NCBI RefSeq assembly: GCF_017976235.1
Contig: NZ_JACVHC010000001.1
Location: 62,001-126,000 of the forward strand
Source: Pseudomonas anatoliensis
GTDB taxonomy: Bacteria; Pseudomonadota; Gammaproteobacteria; Pseudomonadales; Pseudomonadaceae
Length of the DNA stretch: 64,000 bases
Reading direction: 5' to 3'
Shown here: one piece after another, positions 49,959 through 58,355 of the stretch
Layout of the letters: each line of letters opens with the position of its first letter
Numbering within the stretch: the first letter of the stretch is position 1
Notes under the pieces: model-generated
Seen by the model: only the letters and a program-made list of their open reading frames with translations
Databases searched by the model: none
What the model was told of the DNA's origin: nothing
Made by a program: the position numbers and the translations under genes

Positions 49959-50561
49959 ATGAAAAGTCTACTGCCGCTCAACAGCACGCAATTGGAACGG
50001 GCCATGGAGGCCGCGTTTTTCGAAAAGACGATTGTCCCACTGCGTGACCTCTACAACCCCGACACCTGTCCCGTGCATCTGCTGCCGCATCTGGCGTGGG
50101 CGTGGTCAGTGGATCGATGGGATTACCGATGGTCTGAGGCGACCAAGCGCGCGGCCATCAAGGCGTCGTTTTACATCCACAAGCACAAGGGCACGATCGG
50201 CGCGATCCGTCGTGTGGTCGAGCCGCTGGGCTATCTGATCGAGATTGTCGAGTGGTTCAAGACCGTGCCCGAGGGCGTGCCGGGCACCTTCGCACTAAAG
50301 ATTGGCGTACTCGATACCGGCATCACCGAAGAAATGTATCAGGAGCTTGAGCGCCTGATTGACGACGCCAAGCCCGTTACCCGGCACATGATCGGGCTGG
50401 CGATCAGCCTGGAAACACAGGGCAATTTGAATGTCGGCGTGACCCTTTACGACGGCGACGAACTCGATATCTACCCGCCGGAAATGCAGGACATCAACAT
50501 AACCGGCAGCTTCGGCGTGGTCGGCCGTGAACACTCCATAGACATCATGGATATTTATTAA
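49959..50561 (+). CDS. Tail protein I
   Basis: A 200-residue gpI-family protein: PLRDLYNPDTCPVHLLPHLAWAWSVDRWDYRW is the conserved block. GTIGAIRRVVEPLGYLIEIVEWF and a beta-rich C-terminus follow. It links the baseplate to the tail fibre. Confidence 0.92.
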   Translation: MKSLLPLNSTQLERAMEAAFFEKTIVPLRDLYNPDTCPVHLLPHLAWAWSVDRWDYRWSEATKRAAIKASFYIHKHKGTIGAIRRVVEPLGYLIEIVEWFKTVPEGVPGTFALKIGVLDTGITEEMYQELERLIDDAKPVTRHMIGLAISLETQGNLNVGVTLYDGDELDIYPPEMQDINITGSFGVVGREHSIDIMDIY

Positions 50562-52523
50562 ATGATTGATGCGAACTCAAAGTTTTTCGCGATCCTGACG
50601 GACGTGGGGGCGGCCAAGCTGGCGAATGCCAATGTGCTGGGCGTACCCTGGAACATCACGGAAATGGGCTTGGGCGATGCCAACGATACCGAGCCGCAGC
50701 CCAGCGCCAAGCAAACCAAACTGATCAACGAATGGCGGCGCCGTCCGCTGAATCAACTGCGCATCGACCCGGTCAACCCGGCGGTGATCATTGCCGAACA
50801 GGTCATCCCGGCCGACGAAGGCGGGCACTGGATTCGTGAGGTCGGGCTGTATGACGCTGACGGCGATCTGGTGGCGGTGGCCAACTGCGCGCCGAGCTTC
50901 AAGCCGGTGCTGTCGCAGGGTTCGGGCCGTACTCAGGTGGTGCGGATGAACCTGATTGTTTCCAGCACGGCGCAAATCAGCCTCAAGATTGACCCGTCAG
51001 TGGTGCTGGCGACGCGTGAGTATGTCGATTCGCGCATTCTGGAAGAGCTGAGCAAACTCGACATTAAGCAGTCGGTGCGCGCTGCCACCACGGCCAACAT
51101 CGCGCTGGTCGGTTTGCAGGTGGTGGACGGTGTTTCGCTGAATACCGGCGATCGCGTGCTGGTGAAGAATCAGGCAGCCGCCAAGGACAACGGCCCCTAT
51201 GTGGTGGCTGTCGGTGCCTGGGCGCGCGCCAAGGATGCCGACAACAACGCGAAGGTCACGCCGAACCTGACGGTAGCGGTCGAGGTTGGCGCAACGCAGG
51301 CCGACACGATCTGGCAACTGGTGACCGATGGCCCGATTGTTGTGGGTACCACCGCGCTGACCTTCAAGGACATTACTGACGGCCTTGCCCGTTTGTTCTC
51401 GCCGAGTTTTGCGGGCAATCCGACGGCCCCGACACCGGCGCGGTTCGACAACAGCAAGTCGGTAGCGACGACTGAGTTTGTGAAGCAGCGCGGCATTGAG
51501 TTCTCAGGCTTCACCACGAACTCCGCGAATCTGGTCATGACCGCGACCCATGTCGGCGGCCTTCACAGCTTCTCCGACGCGGCACAGCTCACGGCGACCT
51601 TGCCACCAACTGCAGGTGTTTCCTATGCGGCCACTATCACGCTGGCCTGCGCCGGGCCGGGTGGTTTGAAAATCGTGGCTTCGGGTACCGACCTGGTCTA
51701 CACATCGAGCGGCGTTTCTGGGCCGCTGGTGTTGGCTCTGGGGGACACCGCTGAATTCGTCCGCTTGCAGGATCAATGGCGGTTGGTCGGGGGTACGGTG
51801 GCCCTGCGCTTTGCTGGAACCATGAGTGGGCCGCACTTCGTCACGCCGCCGAAGTTCGATAACAGCCTGCGCCTCGCTACGACGGAGTTTGCACAGCGGT
51901 CGCAGGGTAGTTATGCCGATTCGGTCGCGTACAACGGCAGCACGACGCTGACTGCGGCAGATGTCGGGCGTTTGGTTGCCATCGGTGGAACGTCTGCCAC
52001 GGTCACCTTGCCCGATGCCGGCCCCGTGCCGCTGGGAGCGGTGATCACCGTGCTGGCGAGTACGACGGCGGGTCTGACGATTCAGGCCAAAGCCGGCCAG
52101 TCGCTGCTCAGCCTTTCCAGTGTGTCAGGCCCGTTTGCGGTGCTGCCGTCGAGCATGTCGGTTTTGAGGCGGCTGAACGACGGCACGGGCTGGGTGCTTG
52201 AGGATGGTGATTCGGCGCTGAAATATTCGCCATTGTTTGCCTCCAGCATCGGCGGGAGTGGTTGGTTCAAACGCCCCGACGGCCTTATTGAGCAGTGGGG
52301 ACAGGGCGTGACTGATGCGAACGGATATGTTTACGTCACCTTTCCTATTCCGTTCCCCTATGCGCCGCGAAACATCACGATGACGCATGTCGGATCGATG
52401 AGTTTGATGCACGCGCTTATGGGGGCGAATCTGAGGTCGACAGGTTGCACGTTGCGTGTGCAAAACGCGGCAGGAGCGTCTGATCCGAATTGGACAGTTT
52501 GGTGGCGGGCAATAGGGCAATAG
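50562..52523 (+). CDS. Tail fibre protein
   Basis: A 653-residue host-recognition fibre. The N-terminal collar domain (about 1-160: FAILTDVGAAKLANANVLG, ITEMGLGDANDTEPQPS, GGHWIREVGLYDADGDLVAVAN) attaches to the baseplate. The middle holds two similar modules of about 130 residues, each starting FDNSKSVATTEF or FDNSLRLATTEF. The C-terminal gp53-like tip begins GWFKRPDGLIEQWGQG. The repeated modules suggest domain exchange in receptor range. Confidence 0.9.
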   Translation: MIDANSKFFAILTDVGAAKLANANVLGVPWNITEMGLGDANDTEPQPSAKQTKLINEWRRRPLNQLRIDPVNPAVIIAEQVIPADEGGHWIREVGLYDADGDLVAVANCAPSFKPVLSQGSGRTQVVRMNLIVSSTAQISLKIDPSVVLATREYVDSRILEELSKLDIKQSVRAATTANIALVGLQVVDGVSLNTGDRVLVKNQAAAKDNGPYVVAVGAWARAKDADNNAKVTPNLTVAVEVGATQADTIWQLVTDGPIVVGTTALTFKDITDGLARLFSPSFAGNPTAPTPARFDNSKSVATTEFVKQRGIEFSGFTTNSANLVMTATHVGGLHSFSDAAQLTATLPPTAGVSYAATITLACAGPGGLKIVASGTDLVYTSSGVSGPLVLALGDTAEFVRLQDQWRLVGGTVALRFAGTMSGPHFVTPPKFDNSLRLATTEFAQRSQGSYADSVAYNGSTTLTAADVGRLVAIGGTSATVTLPDAGPVPLGAVITVLASTTAGLTIQAKAGQSLLSLSSVSGPFAVLPSSMSVLRRLNDGTGWVLEDGDSALKYSPLFASSIGGSGWFKRPDGLIEQWGQGVTDANGYVYVTFPIPFPYAPRNITMTHVGSMSLMHALMGANLRSTGCTLRVQNAAGASDPNWTVWWRAIGQ

Positions 52524-52532
52524 GGGATAAAG

Positions 52533-52976
52533 ATGAGCAAGATCGTATTTTTCAGTCCATCTACATGCGGGGCTTATATTCCTGGAATTCATGGCGCGGA
52601 CATGCCAACGGACGTTGTCGAAGTGGCGGCAAGTGTTTGGCAGTCATTGCTCGATGAGTTGTCGACCAGTCCAAAAAAAATGTCGTCCCGGCCCGATGGT
52701 CAGCCGGTGCTGATTGATCCGCCGCCGCTCGATTCTGACGAGCTGGCGGGTCTAGAGCGGGCTTGGCGTGATGCGCAATTGGCGCTGTCCGATCCGCTGG
52801 TGTCCCGGCACCGCGACGAGGTCGAGGAAGGCGGCGCAACCTCGATCACGGCCGAGCAATATACCGAGCTGCAAGCCTACCGCCGTCAGTTGCGCGACTG
52901 GCCGCAAGGCTCGCAATTCCCGCTCGCCGAACACCGGCCGCCGGCGCCGACCTGGCTGTCAGCACAACCCGACTAA
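52533..52976 (+). CDS. Tail fibre assembly chaperone-like protein
   Basis: A 147-residue protein next to the fibre gene: KIVFFSPSTCGAYIPGIHGADMPTD, LERAWRDAQLAL, EQYTELQAYRRQLRDWPQGSQFPLAEHRPPAP. The last segment (ELxxYRxxLRDWPxxxxFP) is typical of fibre-assembly and tail-chaperone proteins. A terminator-like hairpin follows. Confidence 0.82.
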   Translation: MSKIVFFSPSTCGAYIPGIHGADMPTDVVEVAASVWQSLLDELSTSPKKMSSRPDGQPVLIDPPPLDSDELAGLERAWRDAQLALSDPLVSRHRDEVEEGGATSITAEQYTELQAYRRQLRDWPQGSQFPLAEHRPPAPTWLSAQPD

Positions 52977-52977
52977 A

Positions 52978-53002
52978 CGCCCCGCACCGACGGGGCGTTT
53001 TT
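52978..53002 (+). terminator. Terminator-like hairpin after the fibre chaperone gene
   Basis: CGCCCC / GGGGCG with an 8-base loop and TTTTTC tail, immediately after the stop codon. Confidence 0.75.
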
Positions 53003-53008
53003 CATTTC

Positions 53009-53020
53009 GTTACGCGTAAC
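53009..53020. promoter_or_regulatory. Palindrome GTTACGCGTAAC upstream of the sheath gene
   Basis: A perfect 12-bp palindrome found again at 59416-59427 upstream of tail gene D, in both cases between genes and followed by a hairpin. Role unknown. Confidence 0.45.
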
Positions 53021-53034
53021 ACCAACACCCTCAC

Positions 53035-53058
53035 AGCCTCGCTTAAGCGGGGCTTTTT
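53035..53058 (+). terminator. Terminator-like hairpin before the sheath gene
   Basis: AGCC-CGC / GCG-GGCT stem (with mismatched T and G) around TTAA, tail TTTTTCG, then CTGGAGA and the sheath start. Confidence 0.6.
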
Positions 53059-53079
53059 CGTTTCTGGAGATTGGACTTT

Positions 53080-54246
53080 ATGAGTTTCTTTCACGGCGTC
53101 ACGACCACTGATGTCAAGACGGGAGCGCGCACCATCTCGCTGCCGTCTTCGTCGATTATCGGCCTGTGCGACACCTTCACACCGGGCATTCTCGGCGGCG
53201 GTACGGCCAAGGCCGGCGAACTGAAGTTGATCACCACCGAGCGCGAATCCATTGCCGCCTTCGGCGCCGATTCGGCTATCACCAAGGCCTGTCAGGCGAT
53301 CTTCGTCAAAGCCAAGGCCGTGATTGTCGCTATCGGTGTGGCCAAGCTGGAAGACGCCGCGCTGCAGACCTCGGCGATCATCGGCGGTGTTCTGGAGTCG
53401 GGTCAGCGTACTGGCTTGCAGGCGCTGCTCGATGGTAAGAGCCTGTTCAACGCGCAGCCGCGGCTGTTGATCGCGCCGGGCCATACGGCGACTCAGGCGG
53501 TGGCCACTGCGCTCGACAGCGTGGCGCAGAAGCTGCGCGCTATCGGCATCATCGACGGCCCGGGTACGACCGACGAGGCCGCGATTGCCTACGCCGAGAA
53601 CTTCGGCAGTCGCAACCTGTTCATGGTCGACCCGGGCGTCAAGTATTGGGACACCGTTACCAGTTCGACGGTCGATGCGCCCGGCTCGGCTTGGGCAGCA
53701 GGCCTGTTTGCGTGGACCGATGCTGAATACGGTTTCTGGGCCTCGCCATCGAACAAGGAATTGACCGGTATCACCGGTACCGGCCGCGCGGTCGAGTACC
53801 TGGACGGCGACGAGACGTGCCGGGCCAACCTGCCCAACAACGCCAATATCACCACGATCATTCGCGATGACGGTTACCGCCTGTGGGGCAACCGCACGCT
53901 GTCGAGCGATCCGAAGTGGGCCTTCGTTACTCGCGTTCGCACGCTGTTCATCCTCATGGATGCGGTGCAGGCCGGGCACAAATGGGCGGTCGACCGCTCG
54001 ATCACCAAGACCTACGTGGCCGATGTCACCAACGGTCTGGATGCGTTCATGCGCGACCTGAAAGCCCAGGGCGCGATCATCAACTTTGAAGTATTCCCCG
54101 ACACCGAACTGAACACGGCCAGCCAGATCGCCCAAGGCAAGGTGTATTGGCGCATCCGTTTCACCGACGTGCCGCCGGCAGAAAACCCGAATTTCCTTTT
54201 CGAAGTCACCGATCAGTGGATGACCGAAGTGCTTGAAGCAGCCTAA
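53080..54246 (+). CDS. Tail sheath protein FI
   Basis: A 388-residue contractile sheath subunit (MSFFHGVTTTDVKTGARTISLPSSSIIGLCDTF...). AIAYAENFGSRNLFMVDPGVKYWDT, YRLWGNRTLSSDPKWAFVTRVRTLFILMDAVQAG and RIRFTDVPPAENPNFLFEVTDQW are the classic P2-FI blocks. ATG 53080 follows TGGAGA; ATG 53071 is in frame but lies in that site. It shows the phage is a myovirus. Confidence 0.95.
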   Translation: MSFFHGVTTTDVKTGARTISLPSSSIIGLCDTFTPGILGGGTAKAGELKLITTERESIAAFGADSAITKACQAIFVKAKAVIVAIGVAKLEDAALQTSAIIGGVLESGQRTGLQALLDGKSLFNAQPRLLIAPGHTATQAVATALDSVAQKLRAIGIIDGPGTTDEAAIAYAENFGSRNLFMVDPGVKYWDTVTSSTVDAPGSAWAAGLFAWTDAEYGFWASPSNKELTGITGTGRAVEYLDGDETCRANLPNNANITTIIRDDGYRLWGNRTLSSDPKWAFVTRVRTLFILMDAVQAGHKWAVDRSITKTYVADVTNGLDAFMRDLKAQGAIINFEVFPDTELNTASQIAQGKVYWRIRFTDVPPAENPNFLFEVTDQWMTEVLEAA

Positions 54247-54259
54247 GGGGGCGTAGCAA

Positions 54260-54763
54260 ATGATTCCTCAGACTTTGTACAACACCAACCTGTTCGTCGA
54301 CGGCGTGAACTTCTCCGGCGACGTGCCGAGCATGACGCTGCCCAAACTGACCACCAAGACCGACGAATATCGTGGCGGCGGCATGGCCGGCCCCATCGAT
54401 ATGGATCAGGGGCTGGAAAAAATGGAAGCCTCGTTTGTCACCAAGGGCGTGCGCCGCGAGTCGCTGAAGTACTTCGGTTTGGCCGACGGCACGGCGTTCA
54501 ACGCCACGTTCCGAGGTGCCTTCAGAGGTCACAAGGGCGCGGTGACAGCGGTCGTTGCCACCCTGCGCGGTCGCCTCAAAGAGGTCGATCTCGGTGACTG
54601 GAAAGCCGGTGATGCGGCCGAGATCAAACACGCAGTTTCGGTCACGTACTACAAGCTCGAAATCGACGGGCGCCTGATGTACGAAATCGACATGGTCGCC
54701 GGCATTCAGGTGATCGACGGCACAGACCAACTGCTCGAAGTGCGCAACGCGCTCGGCCTGTAA
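54260..54763 (+). CDS. Tail tube protein FII
   Basis: A 167-residue major tail tube protein: PQTLYNTNLFVDGVNFSGDVPSMTLPKLTTKTDEYRGGGMAGPIDMDQGLEKMEASF and a C-terminal VSVTYYKLEIDGRLMYEIDMVAG match P2 FII-type proteins. It forms the inner tube within the sheath. Confidence 0.95.
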   Translation: MIPQTLYNTNLFVDGVNFSGDVPSMTLPKLTTKTDEYRGGGMAGPIDMDQGLEKMEASFVTKGVRRESLKYFGLADGTAFNATFRGAFRGHKGAVTAVVATLRGRLKEVDLGDWKAGDAAEIKHAVSVTYYKLEIDGRLMYEIDMVAGIQVIDGTDQLLEVRNALGL

Positions 54764-54776
54764 GGAATAGATCTAG

Positions 54777-55376
54777 ATGACTCAAGCAATCGCTAGAAAC
54801 CTGCCGGCCTGGCTGTCGCTCAGTGCAATCGGTGCCGTCGTAACGCTGACCCGTCCCAGTCAAGCAAACAGCGTCGACGTTGAGGCGTTGACCCTGCGAG
54901 CCCCGACCGTGCGTGCGGTGCGCGCGGCCGACCGCGCCGCCAATGGTGACGACGAACAGCGCGAGCTGATGTTGTTCGCCGGTCTGGCTGAAGTCGGGCT
55001 GAAGGATCTTGAAGGCCTCAAGATGGCCGACTATCGCCGCGTGCAGGCGGCGTATACGCACCTGGTGCCGAAAACCGATTATTCGGACTCGATGCCGGCA
55101 TGGTTGTCGCTGACGACCGATCAGGTGGTGGTGACGTTCTGGTGTCCGAGCGAAATCAACGGCGTGACGGTCGACAAGCTGGCCTTGCGCTCCCCTACTG
55201 TGGGCGACGTGCGTGCGGCCAACCGTGAAGTCAGTGGCGACGATGAACAGCGCGAGCTGGTGTTGTTTGCGGCGCTGTCCGGGGCGTCGGTGGCGGATCT
55301 GGAGGGGCTGAAGCTGGTGGATTTTAACCGCTTGCAGGCCGGCTATTTTCGCATGGACAACGACGACGGGCTTTAA
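54777..55376 (+). CDS. Tail assembly chaperone E with internal duplication
   Basis: A 199-residue protein made of two similar copies of an about 95-residue gpE-like domain: LPAWLSLSAIGAVVTLTRPS...DDEQRELMLFAGLAEVGLKDLEGLKMADYRRVQAAYTHLV and MPAWLSLTTDQVVVTFWCPS with DDEQRELVLFAALSGASVADLEGLKLVDFNRLQAGYF (copies compared by eye). Most gpE proteins have one copy. It is followed directly by the E' coding stretch, and its last codons, CTT TAA C, form a likely +1 frameshift site. The chaperone and its extended form guide tape-measure and tube assembly. Confidence 0.8.
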   Translation: MTQAIARNLPAWLSLSAIGAVVTLTRPSQANSVDVEALTLRAPTVRAVRAADRAANGDDEQRELMLFAGLAEVGLKDLEGLKMADYRRVQAAYTHLVPKTDYSDSMPAWLSLTTDQVVVTFWCPSEINGVTVDKLALRSPTVGDVRAANREVSGDDEQRELVLFAALSGASVADLEGLKLVDFNRLQAGYFRMDNDDGL

Positions 55377-55488
55377 CCCCAGCGTGATCAAGTCGGCGGC
55401 GAAACGTCTGGCGGCGGAAACCGGATTTTCCGCCGCTGAGATCCAGTCGATGCCGTTCGCGGATATGGTGTGGTGGCTCACGGATTGA
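55375..55488 (+). CDS. E' extension (GpE+E'), reached by predicted +1 frameshift
   Basis: In the +1 frame after CTT of the E gene, AAC onward encodes 37 residues (NPSVIKSAAKRLAAETGFSA then AEIQSMPFADMVWWLTD). The end matches the P2 GpE signature (S-x-M-x-F-x-D-M-x-W-W). It has no ribosome-binding site of its own before the internal GTG at 55384. The -1 frame hits a stop five codons on. A fusion of 236 residues is therefore predicted. The E' frame is open back to 55312, so slippage elsewhere is possible. Confidence 0.65.
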   Translation, partial: NPSVIKSAAKRLAAETGFSAAEIQSMPFADMVWWLTD

Positions 55489-55526
55489 GCCGCTTTAGGT
55501 AGTGCTGGGCACATGGGGGCCGTCAC

Positions 55527-58346
55527 ATGGCAAACAAAATCGCCCTCGGGCTGGTGATCGGCGGCGCCGTCAGTTCGACGGTCGGCGCCGCGTTCAAGGA
55601 TGTGACCGGGCGCATCAAGCGCCTCGAGGCAGAAGGCAACAAAGCGCGTGTGCTGCAGCGCACGATTGGCGACACCATCCGCCTGCGCGAAGAATGGAAG
55701 AAGGCTCACGACACCGGCGCGGCCGGTGCGTCCAAATTACTCAACCGTTTGAACTCAAACCTCGACAGCCTGAAAAAGCAGGGGGTCGAGGTCGGCCGGC
55801 TGGAAAAAGCCTATCGCTCGATGGGGCAGACGGCCAACAAAGCCGAGCTGAAAGCCAAGGGGCATCAGCAGATTGATTCCGGCGTAAAGGGCATGAAAGG
55901 CGCCGTCGGTGCAGCGGTGGTCGGTGTCGGTGCCATGGCGGTACCGACCAAGGTCAGCGCGGATTTTGGCGCCATTGTGCGGGATATCGCGATCAAGGCC
56001 GGCATTGCCAACAAGCCGCAAGAGCAGGAGATGTCGCGCAAGATCATCGACACTTCGCGCGACACCGGCATGGCGCGCAACGACGTGGCCGACGTGGTCA
56101 ATCAGTTGGTCGGCGCCGGTATGGACCTGAGCAAGGCGCTGGAGTACGCGCCTGTCGCGGCCAAGTTTGTCGTGGGGCAGGGATCCAGCGGCGTCGACAC
56201 GGCGAAGATGATCAATGCCCTGGGGCAGAACGCCAAGATCACCGATCCCAAGCAGATGCAGCAGGCGCTGGAGGCGATTGCGTACCAAGGGCAGGCGGGC
56301 AGCTTTGAAGCGGCCGACATGGCCAAGTGGTTTCCGGAGTTGCTGGCCAACATGGCCAGCAACGGCATCACCGGCATGGACGCGGTGACGCAATTGGGCG
56401 CCATGCTGCAGGTGCAGATGAAGCAGGCCGGCAGTTCGGACGAAGCGGCCAACAACCTGAAAAACTGGATGGGCAAAATCGGCTCGACCGACACGGTCAA
56501 GGCCTACGAAAAAGCCGGGATTGATTACAAGGGATCGATGCAGACCGGCTTGCAAAACGGCATGTCGACGCTCGAAACCAGTATGGCGCTGGCTCAGAAA
56601 TACATTCAGGCGACCGATCCGAAGCGCGCGGCGGCCATGGCCGAAGCGACTTCAAAAATCAGCAAGGAAGCCGACCCAGAAAAGGCCAAGGCCATGATGG
56701 CCTCGCTGGAAGAATCCCTGCGCACCGGCGACCTGTTCGCTGACATGCAGGTTAAGGCGGCGCTGTCGGCCTACATGCAGAACAAGGCGCTGTACAGCCA
56801 GCTTAAAAACGATTCGCGCGAGGCGACCGGGATCCTCGACAAAAACCTCGCCGAGCGACGTGAGTCGTCGTCGCAGAAGTGGGCAGAAATGGCCCAGTCG
56901 ATGGATGACTCCATGCGCAGCATTGGTGATGCCCTGCGACCGGTGACGGACGTCGTCGCGGAGTCGTTGACCAAGGTCGCGAAGGGCATCACTTCGCTGT
57001 CGGATAGCTCGCCCAGCGTCGTGACGGGAATCGGATTGGTGGGTGCCGCGCTCGTTGGACTGTCCGGTCTGTATAGCTCTTTCAAGATGGGCAAAGGGAT
57101 GCTCAACCTGGCGCGCGGTGCCTTGGGTAAAGGCAAGTCAGGTGAAGTGCAAAAGGTCTTTGTGACCAACGCCGAGGATGGCGACGGCGGCGGTAATGCC
57201 GAACCGAAAGGCAAGGCCGGTAAAGCGCTGTCGCTGGTTGAAACCGGCCTCAAGGCAGTGGCTGCGTTCAAGGGCACGCCGGCAGATGGCGCCGACGATG
57301 CCGGGGAAGGCGGCGACAAGAAGCCCGGGAAACTCGACCTGGTTTCCACCGGCCTCAAAGTCGTGTCGCTGGCCCAGGAAGCCGTCTCGGGCGGCGATGG
57401 TGAGGACGAGGCGGGCGGCGGTGACGATGCGGTCAAGAAGGTGTTCGTCGTCAATGCCAGCGCCTTGGGCGGCGCCGGTGGTGCAGATGCTCCGGGTGAA
57501 TCTCGCCGGCGTGGTCGCGGTTCGCGGCGCGGTGCTTCGCGGCGCCGGTCGTTGTCTCCCCCTAGGCCACCACGACAGCCGGGGCCACGGCCGCCCGTAC
57601 CCGTACCGCGCCCGCCCGTTCCCGTGCCACGGCCGCCGATTCCACCGGTGCCACCTGTCCCGGCCGGGACGATGGCCAAGCTGGGCGGGGTTGTGCAAGC
57701 CGTCGGCAAGGTCGGCAAGGTGGCCAAGGTCATTCCTGGCGGCACGCTGCTGGAGTCCGGCGCGATGGCGCTTGAAACCTTTCAAAACGCCAAGACCAAG
57801 GATGAAAAGGCCGAGGGTTATGGTGCAGCGGCTGGCAATCTGGCAGGCACCATGGCCGGTGCAGCGGCGGGTGCGGCCATTGGTTCGGTGGTGCCGATCA
57901 TCGGCACGGCTATCGGCGGCTTGATCGGCGCCTATCTGGGCAGTCAGGGCGGTGCGGCGCTGGGCGGATCCTTGGGTAAATCGCTGTTCGGTGGCGAGGA
58001 TGAAAAGCCCGAGGAAAAGCCAAAGGCGCCCGTGCCCACCACGCCGCTCATGATGGCGTCAGCGGCGCAGCAAGGCCCGGTGCTGGGGGATGTCGCGCGC
58101 TCGATGGCGGTGACGGCGCCACTCAAGTCGGCAGCGCTGGCGATCCAACCCAAAGAGCCAGAAAAGCCGGTACCGGCCAAGGTCGATCAGCAGTTTCAAT
58201 ACTCGCTGAGCATGCCGGTGACCGTGCAGGGTGATGTCAAAGACCCGCAGGCCTTGGCGCAGGATCTGATGCCGCACATGCAGCGAATGATGGCGGACGC
58301 GGCGAAGAGTAACGCTGCCAAGCTGTACGACGAACCCCATGTGTAA
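55527..58346 (+). CDS. Tail tape measure protein
   Basis: A 939-residue protein that sets tail length and enters the cell ahead of DNA. The TP901-type core appears about residues 100-450 (KGAVGAAVVGVGAMAVPTKVSADFGAIVRDIAIKAGI, TGMARNDVADVVNQLVGAGMD, AYQGQAGSFEAADMAKWFPEL). Long helices and Gly-rich hydrophobic stretches (GAAAGAAIGSVVPIIGTAIGGLIGAYLGSQGG) suggest membrane insertion. Residues about 655-715 are an unusual Arg/Ser then Pro/Val-rich insert. Confidence 0.93.
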   Translation: MANKIALGLVIGGAVSSTVGAAFKDVTGRIKRLEAEGNKARVLQRTIGDTIRLREEWKKAHDTGAAGASKLLNRLNSNLDSLKKQGVEVGRLEKAYRSMGQTANKAELKAKGHQQIDSGVKGMKGAVGAAVVGVGAMAVPTKVSADFGAIVRDIAIKAGIANKPQEQEMSRKIIDTSRDTGMARNDVADVVNQLVGAGMDLSKALEYAPVAAKFVVGQGSSGVDTAKMINALGQNAKITDPKQMQQALEAIAYQGQAGSFEAADMAKWFPELLANMASNGITGMDAVTQLGAMLQVQMKQAGSSDEAANNLKNWMGKIGSTDTVKAYEKAGIDYKGSMQTGLQNGMSTLETSMALAQKYIQATDPKRAAAMAEATSKISKEADPEKAKAMMASLEESLRTGDLFADMQVKAALSAYMQNKALYSQLKNDSREATGILDKNLAERRESSSQKWAEMAQSMDDSMRSIGDALRPVTDVVAESLTKVAKGITSLSDSSPSVVTGIGLVGAALVGLSGLYSSFKMGKGMLNLARGALGKGKSGEVQKVFVTNAEDGDGGGNAEPKGKAGKALSLVETGLKAVAAFKGTPADGADDAGEGGDKKPGKLDLVSTGLKVVSLAQEAVSGGDGEDEAGGGDDAVKKVFVVNASALGGAGGADAPGESRRRGRGSRRGASRRRSLSPPRPPRQPGPRPPVPVPRPPVPVPRPPIPPVPPVPAGTMAKLGGVVQAVGKVGKVAKVIPGGTLLESGAMALETFQNAKTKDEKAEGYGAAAGNLAGTMAGAAAGAAIGSVVPIIGTAIGGLIGAYLGSQGGAALGGSLGKSLFGGEDEKPEEKPKAPVPTTPLMMASAAQQGPVLGDVARSMAVTAPLKSAALAIQPKEPEKPVPAKVDQQFQYSLSMPVTVQGDVKDPQALAQDLMPHMQRMMADAAKSNAAKLYDEPHV

Positions 58347-58355
58347 GGAGGTTTC

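Noticed and set aside
54777..55488. A -1 frameshift from E to E' as in P2
   Set aside because: The -1 frame from the end of E reaches TGA within five codons. The conserved E' residues are in the +1 frame.
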